Assembly: GCA_016716125.1 (NCBI GenBank)
Contig: JADJWZ010000002.1
Span: forward strand, 270,107-334,106
Length of the DNA: 64,000 nt
Origin: Ignavibacteria bacterium
Lineage (GTDB): Bacteria; Bacteroidota; Ignavibacteria; Tepidaquicellales; Tepidaquicellaceae
Reading direction: 5' to 3'
Below are positions 58,353 through 64,000 of the stretch, one piece after another (positions within the stretch are counted from its first letter, which is position 1; each line of letters starts with the position of its first letter). The notes under the pieces are model-generated. The model ran no database searches. It was not told the DNA's origin and saw only the letters and a list, made by a program, of their open reading frames with translations. The position numbers and the translations under genes are program-made.

Positions 58353-58425
58353 CCCCCTCCTTTGCAAGGAGGGGGAAATATTTCCTAAAATAAAGTAAGA
58401 AGTAGCCGCAGGCTTCAGCCTGCGG
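58353..58425. repeat. Two palindromes in gap before next T9SS gene
   Basis: ccccctcctttgcaaggagg plus ggg (58353-58375), related to the palindrome at 29778-29809; and ccgcaggcttcagcctgcgg (58406-58425). Both fold as tight hairpins after the stop of the gene at 56809. The rest of 58426-58720 has further repeat-like sequence (about 58440-58560, such as ccagcgagtgctgg) and no credible gene. Confidence 0.75.
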
Positions 58426-58720
58426 AATAAAAAAATACTCTAATAAAACCCGGCTCCCAAGCCTCCGAATGCTATTGTCTTTGGTGGATAGAGCAACCCC
58501 AGCGAGTGCTGGAGTGTATGTTGTCTGACGTTGGATGAGCAGCAAAACAAGGGGCGGGCGAAATTGTTTCTCAAATTTATTTTGTTTAAGTTATAATAAA
58601 TGTGAAGTAAGTATGAAACCGATTTTGACATTTCTCTATCCTGAGCTGAAGCTACTGTTAACCTTTAACAATAATAAACTTCACAAACTTTATATCCTTA
58701 ATAAACTATCCCCAACTATC

Positions 58721-61128
58721 ATGAAAACATTTTACAGGTTTTTCATCTCAGCTGTATCTTTTTTATTTGTCATCAATGTAAGTACAGCGCAAGTTCCTAC
58801 ATACAATTTAAGAGCGATGAACTTTGAGTTTGTCAGCATAAACTTTCCAAATGATGCAATTGAATTTGATATTTATATGGAGCGCACCAACGCTCCTGTT
58901 ATATTTGAATATTCAGGGGCTCAGTATTTTCTGGAGTTTAACAGCGGGATTATTCCGGGAAACTTTGCTGACACAAATGTAGCGACTTACAGAATAATCG
59001 GTTCTGACCTGCCTCCGGATATGCAGCCAAGAAATCCTTCAATAGCATTATCTTCAAATCCTCCGGCAACCGTATTACGGTTAGCAACAAATAGTCTGCC
59101 CGGTGCGGGCAATGGATACTTCCTGCCAGATATCGGATTTCCCGGAACAAAAATTGTCCGGATGAGAATATTGAGCAAAACCGGATCATTAAACCCTGCG
59201 CCGTTAAACATTCAATGGAGAAACCCTCCGGTAGTTTTACTTGCTACAAAAATATTTGCATACATTGGAAATACCGGGGTTGATATCACAACACCTGAAA
59301 CGCATTCAATTATTGATACTACAGCCAATGCAGGAATTTCATTAATTAACCCGCTGAATAATTCTGTTACAGCTCTGAAGAATATTAATTTTCCTGGCAT
59401 AAAGTATCTGACGCAGTATCATACAAGCTCCAGGTCTCAACCGATTTTAATTTTAATAATATTGTTTTTAGTGACTCTGCTTTAATTGACACATTTAAAA
59501 CTGTCAGTTCTGTAAGTCCTTATACAACATATTACTGGAAAGTTTCCGGGAAAAATGATTCAGCGTATTTTACGTATTCCGGTATCCGGAATTTTAGAGT
59601 TGTTCCTGCGCAAACAGTTTTAAATAATCCTCCAAACTCAGCAGCGTCTGTACCGGTCCCTGTAGAATTCTCCTGGTATAAAGGAGGTCAGATAACAACT
59701 TTCAGATCCGTCAGCGTAACTTATGAAAATTTTGTTAATATTGTTAATGATGAAACAGAAATAACAGATGAAGTTAAAACTAATTTTGATTTCAGTTCAA
59801 ATACTACTTATAAACTTGAGATCGCATCAGATCAAGACTTTAACAATATTGCTTTTGTCGATTCGGCAATTACAGATACATTCAAAACCGTTGGTAATTT
59901 ACATCCAAATACAACCTATTACTGGAAAGTAACTCCTGAAAATGATTCTGTATTTTTTATCAGTTCGGCTGTATGGAATTTTCATACAGCTTCGCTTCCG
60001 GAAGTAATACTGATCAGTCCGCCAAACAACGCCATATCTGTTCCGCTATCATTAAACTTTACTTGGCATAGTAAAGACTCTGCTGTATCCTATAAGCTGC
60101 AGATTGCTAAAGATCTGAATTTCATTACTACTATTTTAATTGACTCAAATGTCACGGATACTTTCAAAACGGTTTCAGGATTAGATATAGGAACCAGGTA
60201 TTACTGGAAAGTGTCTGCGAAAAATGATTCGGAGTACTTTGCTTTTTCCCCGGTATGGAAGTTTACAACACATACAATTTTAATTACTCCGCCGGAAAAT
60301 TATCTTACTCTTTCTACTTCTATAGATTTCTCCTGGCATAAAATTGACAGCGCAGTGAATTATGTATTACAGGTATCTGACGATCCTCAGTTAAGTTATT
60401 TTGTTATTAATGATTCTTCATTAACAGATACATTTAAAACAGTCGGCGGATTCAGTATGTATACAACTTACTTCTGGAGGATAAAAGTAAAGTTCGCTTC
60501 TAATAATTTCCTGATCTCAAATATCCGGAATTTTCATATAGACGGTCCGATACCTGTTGAATTGTCGGGCTTTACTTCAAATGTATTTCAGGATAAAGTT
60601 ACATTGAACTGGACAACAACAAACGAAGTAAACAATTCAGGTTTTGATATAGAAAGATTAAATGTACATAATGAATCAGCAGTAAATGAGAATTGGTCAA
60701 AGACCGGAAGCGTAGCGGGTAACGGAAATTCCGGCGAAATAAAAACTTATTCATTTAGCGAAAGAGTAAGTTCAGGTAAATATAAATACAGATTAAAGCA
60801 AATAGACTTCAGCGGAAATTTTGAATATTTCAATTTGTCCAATGATGTCGAAGTCGGAATTCCGGAGCAATATTCATTATCACAGAATTATCCGAATCCG
60901 TTTAATCCGGTTACTAAGATAAACTATTCACTGGCTTCTGACGCAATAGTAAATTTAACGCTTTATGATATTTCGGGAAGAGTAGTCTCGAACATATTGA
61001 ATGAATTTAAGACAGCGGGATATTATACAGTTAATGTCAATGCATCAGATCTCCCGAGCGGGATTTATTTTTACATAATAAGAGCGGGTGAATTTACTGC
61101 TTCGAAGAAAATGCTTCTGGTAAAATAA
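58721..61128 (+). pseudogene. Type IX-secreted fibronectin-III-like repeat protein, one frameshift
   Basis: About 800 residues when repaired. The first frame gives a signal peptide (MKTFYRFFISAVSFLFVINVSTAQ) and about 200 residues of a beta domain up to NINF. A single missing T in tttt at 59389-59392 breaks it; the third frame then runs open without a stop to 61128. It holds four FN3-like units, each with a core such as DTFKTVSSVSPYTTYYWKV, DTFKTVGNLHPNTTYYWKV or DTFKTVSGLDIGTRYYWKV, then a LSGFTSNVFQDKVTLNWTT domain and a sorting tail SQNYPNPFNPVTKINYSL ending KKMLLVK. Predicted cell-surface or secreted. The frame break could be an error. Confidence 0.85.
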
Positions 61129-61194
61129 GTTTCAAGTTACGAGTTTCAAGTTACGAGTTTCAAGTTACGAGTTTTACTGCCGTCGGTAAATTAA
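61129..61194. repeat. 14-base tandem repeat plus inverted REP fragment
   Basis: Three copies of gtttcaagttacga in tandem (61129-61170), then gccgtcggtaaattaa at 61179-61194, which is the inverse of 56498-56513. It lies directly after the stop of the preceding gene and upstream of the IS110-family element. Confidence 0.8.
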
Positions 61195-61300
61195 TAAATG
61201 AATTCAGATTATATACTACTTTCTCAATCTCAATTACTTGGTGTCTTAGTGACTCGTATGTTGATGTTAATTATTTTTGATAAAAAAAGTAAGTAAAATA

Positions 61301-61525
61301 AAGGCAAGATAAATATTAGGCTAAAGGAATGGGAAGGCGTTATGAGCCTAGATAACTATTAGAGTAGTTAACTAATAATAGTATATCGTCTCAAAGATTT
61401 ACCTCCCATTCCCCATAGCTTCTTAGATTCTGAAGCAATACTTAAGGATGCTGAATTTTTGGATTAGCAATCCTGTATAAGACAGCGAGATAAGAATATG
61501 AAGAAGCCTTGCCTAATTATTTATT
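61301..61525 (+). ncRNA. Candidate bridge RNA of the IS110-family element
   Basis: The left non-coding part upstream of the transposase, where known IS110 elements encode the bridge RNA. Two stem / internal-loop / stem modules are visible. Module 1: ggaatgggaagg (61326-61337) with cctcccattcc (61402-61412), inner stem 61351-61361 with 61376-61387. Module 2: gcttcttagattct (61418-61431) with agaatatgaagaagc (61493-61507), inner stem 61445-61452 with 61466-61474. Outer sequence ataaatattagg (61309-61320) could pair with cctaattatttat (61512-61524). Guide matches are only partial. Structure drawn by eye. Confidence 0.55.
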
Positions 61526-61562
61526 GATTTCCTGCTTTTAAAATTAAACTTTTAAATTAATT

Positions 61563-62577
61563 ATGAAACTCATTAAAAAAGTCACCGGTATCGACATCTC
61601 TAAAGATTCCATTACAGTTTGTTTTGGAACTGAAGACGATGCATTAGTTCAGAAATATAGTAAATCCTATACTTTTTCCAATGATGTTAAAGGATTTAAA
61701 AAGCTTATTAAATTAGTTAACAACATTGATGTCTTCAGATCGGAAGATAAAAATATACCTATATGGTTTGTTGTTGAAGCTACAGGTGTTTACTATGAAA
61801 ACCTGGCTTATTTTTTAAGTGAAAATAAATATCCTGTTTCAGTTATTTTACCTAACAAAATGAAAAATTTTTTAAGACTTTTAGATAACAAATCTAAAAC
61901 AGATAGTCTTGATTCCGGTATACGGCACGGTTCGGAATTGAAAAACTCTCTTAAACAGTGGGAAGCTCCCTCTGCTTTATAAAGGGCTAAGAACTAACTT
62001 GGGACTCGTCAGCACTACAGAAATGAAGAGTCAGCTGAAAAACAAACTTCACGCAAAAGAATATTGCACGATGCAAATACTCAAGCTGTGAACAGAATAA
62101 AAAAGCAAATAGCTTTTTTTTCGAAAACAGATAAAGCTCATTAAGAAACAAATAAGAGAACTGGTTAAATCTGATAAAGATCTTGACGACCGGGTAAAAA
62201 TATAACAACAGCACAAGGAATAGGATTTCAACAGCCGTTACAAGTAATTAGCGAAACAAACGGATTCTGCATAGTTGAAAATCAAAGACAGCTAACAAGT
62301 TATGCAGGTTATGAACCGCCTAAAAATGACTCAGGCCTTTAAAGGGAAAACTCCAATTTCAAAAAAAAATTAATAAATATATCAGAGCTGCTGTTTACTT
62401 ACCGCGTTATCAGCTGCCAGATGGAATGAACATTTTAAGAACGCAGTTTATAAAGATTATGTATTTCAAGAACAATAAGAAAATTGCCTTAGTCGCAGTT
62501 GCCAGAAAACTTTTGATCTTAATTTATACACTATGGAAAAAAATCAAGTCTTTGATTATACATTAAAACATGGCTAA
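61563..62577 (+). pseudogene. IS110-family transposase, multiply frameshifted
   Basis: DEDD RuvC-like transposase/recombinase. The intact first 139 residues show GIDISKDSITVCFG (first Asp), VVEATGVYYENLAYFL (Glu), LPNKMKNFLRLLDNKSKTDSLDS (final Asp pair), and LKQWEAPSAL. After 61982 the reading breaks in several places, but RIKKQIAFFSKQIK-like, SYAGYEPPKNDSG (Transposase_20 motif with the Ser) and INKYIRAAVYLPALSA-like pieces can be followed in different frames to a last stop near 62577. The element is probably inactive as read, though error is possible. Confidence 0.85.
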
Positions 62578-62754
62578 AACAAAGAGCCAACACTAAGTTA
62601 TGTTGATTTGTGTTGCTTTTAATACAATCTTAGTGGTAAATTAGTATGTATTGAGATCCATTCAGTTTAAACCTTCTGCACATTTCCATTCACATCAACT
62701 TCCATAAATAACTTTAATAAACCTCTGTATAGTAGTATATTTACAAAATTTTTT

Positions 62755-63864
62755 ATGTCAGTATTATTATTAGGAAATTCAGTTTAAGATAACTGGGGAA
62801 TAAACCGAAACTCTTAAACAGGTAGCTCCGACCAATATCAGCGTATTGATAACGGGTGAAAGCGGATCGGGTTAAAGAAGTAGTTGCAAAATCAATACAT
62901 CAGCTAAGCAGAGAAAGATAAGCCGCTTATCACTGTAAACTGCGGGCGATACCTGAAGGAATTATAGAGAGTGAATTGTTCGGTCATCAGAAGGGCGCAT
63001 TTGACGGAGCTATTGAAGAGCGAAAAGGTTGACTCGTAATGGCGGATAAGGGACGATATTTCTGGATGGGAAATAGGAGATGCCGCTGGCGACTCCGGGT
63101 GAGATTTCTGCAGAGTGCTGGAGACCGGGAGGTTGAAGAAAGTCAGCGGGAATAAAAATATTTCAGTCGATGTCAGAATAATCATCACTACAAATAAAGA
63201 TCTCGCGTCGGAAGTTTTAATGAAGCATTTCAGAGACGATCTGTTTACAGATTAAGGTCAATTAACATTTACATCCCGCCTTTAGAGAGAAGAGAAAATC
63301 AGACATCAAAAGCTTTTATTCGGTCCCTTTACGGAGGTTATACGGCAAGGAAAATAATATTGATTTCAAAGGTATTGAAGACGATGCGATGGACTTTCTC
63401 ATAAATTACACATGGCCCGGAAACGCAAGGGGCTTAAGAATTTTTGCAAAGCATAATCGTAATAAATCCGGCAAGCGGCTGACGCTGCATGATGTCAAAG
63501 AAACATCTGCAGACCGATCAGAAAGAGATCACGAGTTCTCTGCCGATCGCAATCGCTAAGTCCCGGGAAAATGCCGAGAAGGATTTTTATTCAGGCGCTG
63601 GCAGAGATAAAGTCTGATATACTTGACACAAAGATCAGATCACGGAACTGAGAAGTTTCGGAAACGGAAATAGAAACGCGATACTGATTTCACGATCAGC
63701 GAAGAGAGATTTTCAAAAATGAATATACATGGCATTGAAAAAGTGCTGATATACCTGCTGGGAGCAGAAATTACTGGGATGTAGAGAAGACATCAAATAC
63801 TTGATCAGACTCCGAGAGTATTTATAATAAAATAAAAAAGTATAACATCAACAAGAAATATTAA
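62755..63864 (+). pseudogene. Sigma-54-dependent transcriptional activator, multiply frameshifted
   Basis: AAA+ enhancer-binding activator without a receiver domain. From ATG at 62755 the pieces, read across frames, give GNSVKITGEI, TNISVLITGESGSG (Walker A), PLITVNCG, ESELFGHQKGAF-GA, LDE-like and SVDVRIITTTNKDLAS, FRDDLFYRL, TWPGNA and a Fis-type helix ending SIYNKIKKYNINKKY at 63864. At the GAFTGA loop the bases read GAFDGA. At least eight single-base breaks occur. It is directly upstream of lptE, an order common in Bacteroidetes. True decay and poor sequence are both possible. Confidence 0.8.
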
Positions 63865-63874
63865 GACAGGACAG

Positions 63875-64000
63875 ATGAGAATAATTTCTTTAATATTACT
63901 AGCGGCGTTAAGTTATTTCCAGATACCGGGATGCGGGTTTACGGATTCGCGGTGATAATCACCACAAAGGAATAAACTCCATTGCTGTGCCGACCGCAAA
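63875..64000 (+). pseudogene. lptE: LptE-like LPS-assembly lipoprotein, partial and frameshifted
   Basis: ATG at 63875: MRIISLILLAALSYFQIPGCGF, a signal peptide with lipobox PGC. With one base added near 63940 and one near 63952 it continues YGFAGDNHHKGINSIAVPTA, the LptE opening. LptE plugs the LptD outer-membrane translocon for lipopolysaccharide. The gene runs off the window. Two frame breaks in the first 126 bases of a normally essential gene point to sequence error here. Confidence 0.7.

Larger units (their letters stand above)
61253..62628 (+). mobile_element. IS110-family insertion element, 1.38 kb
   Basis: The left flank ends cttggtgtcttagtga-CT at 61254 and the right flank begins CT-tagtggtaaa at 62629. 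Joined on the shared CT they restore the palindromic repeat seen at 55464-55490 apart from one base, so the element ends are set precisely and the CT is its core. The length is normal for IS110. It holds a 310-base non-coding left end and a DEDD transposase that is now broken. There are no terminal inverted repeats and no longer target duplication, as expected for this family. Confidence 0.9.

Noticed and set aside
58440..58631. Reverse-strand open stretches in the gap before 58721
   Set aside because: They translate repeat-type sequence (ccagcgagtgctgg and neighbours) and overlap the upstream part of a better-supported gene.
58535..58720. Upstream extension of the exoprotein at 58721
   Set aside because: ATG at 58721 opens directly with a signal peptide; the extension is repeat-derived and would bury it.
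62995..63012. GAFDGA as a true change in the sigma-54 contact loop
   Set aside because: The surrounding sequence has many single-base errors or lesions, so one substituted residue cannot be trusted.
62904..63188. Reverse-strand open stretch of 94 codons
   Set aside because: It is the shadow of the frameshifted sigma-54 activator, whose motifs are readable on the forward strand.

Overview
The window is an AT-rich chromosomal segment from a member of the Bacteroidetes/Chlorobi/Ignavibacteria lineage, most likely Ignavibacteria. Four large surface or secreted proteins end in the type IX secretion sorting domain, with the QNYPNPFNP-type motif and a terminal K-x-x-x-L-V/L-K tail that are typical of that group. 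Visible Shine-Dalgarno sequences are largely absent. TTG is used as start codon by many genes, including core ones (murI, ftsY, mutL, truA). Most of the window is ordinary core metabolism, broken up by short palindromic and tandem intergenic repeats.

Layout. 1-5.6 kb: fabD (cut by the window edge), a frameshifted acetyl-CoA synthetase, an acetyltransferase and an acyl-CoA ligase. 5.6-14 kb: an oligopeptide-binding lipoprotein, an acetyltransferase, DNA polymerase IV, a repeat-rich gap, an EamA exporter, rarA and an M1 aminopeptidase. 14-29.7 kb: a lipocalin/CrtC-like protein, an acyltransferase, gamma-glutamyltransferase, nadE, dsbD, truA between two DUF5683-like paralogues, ispE, fabH, clpC, a bacilliredoxin, a serine hydrolase and a small partner gene. 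30-36.2 kb is more accessory: a VOC protein, a PLP amino-acid decarboxylase with an SMR exporter, a methyltransferase, then a SigZ-type sigma factor, a Cys-rich small protein and a second methyltransferase. 36.2-42 kb: two type IX-secreted beta-propeller proteins, one frameshifted. 42-49.9 kb: murI, pyrE, a META-domain protein, acyl-CoA dehydrogenase, ftsY, mutL, a DUF4126 membrane protein and a DinB-fold protein. 49.9-55.5 kb: a fused 2-oxoacid dehydrogenase E1 facing a four-gene 2-oxoacid:ferredoxin oxidoreductase operon across a short gap that holds a perfect palindrome. 55.6-61.1 kb: LysM and GlsB-type stress proteins and two more type IX-secreted proteins. 61.1-64 kb: an IS110-family element, then a sigma-54 activator and the start of lptE.

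The most notable find is the IS110-family element at 61253-62628. Its two flanks, joined over a shared CT, rebuild a dispersed palindromic repeat of which another copy lies at 55464-55490, so its ends can be placed to the base. Its 310-base non-coding left end folds by eye into two stem / internal-loop / stem modules like a bridge RNA. A second item of interest is the sigZ / Cys-rich protein / methyltransferase cluster at 34.4-36.2 kb.

Sequence quality needs care. Single-base or two-base frame breaks occur in acs (about 1585), in a secreted protein (37253-37258) and in another (59389-59392). From about 61.98 kb to the end, almost every open stretch is broken, including lptE, which is usually essential. 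Error in the sequence or assembly is therefore at least as likely there as gene decay. No rRNA, tRNA or CRISPR array was recognised.
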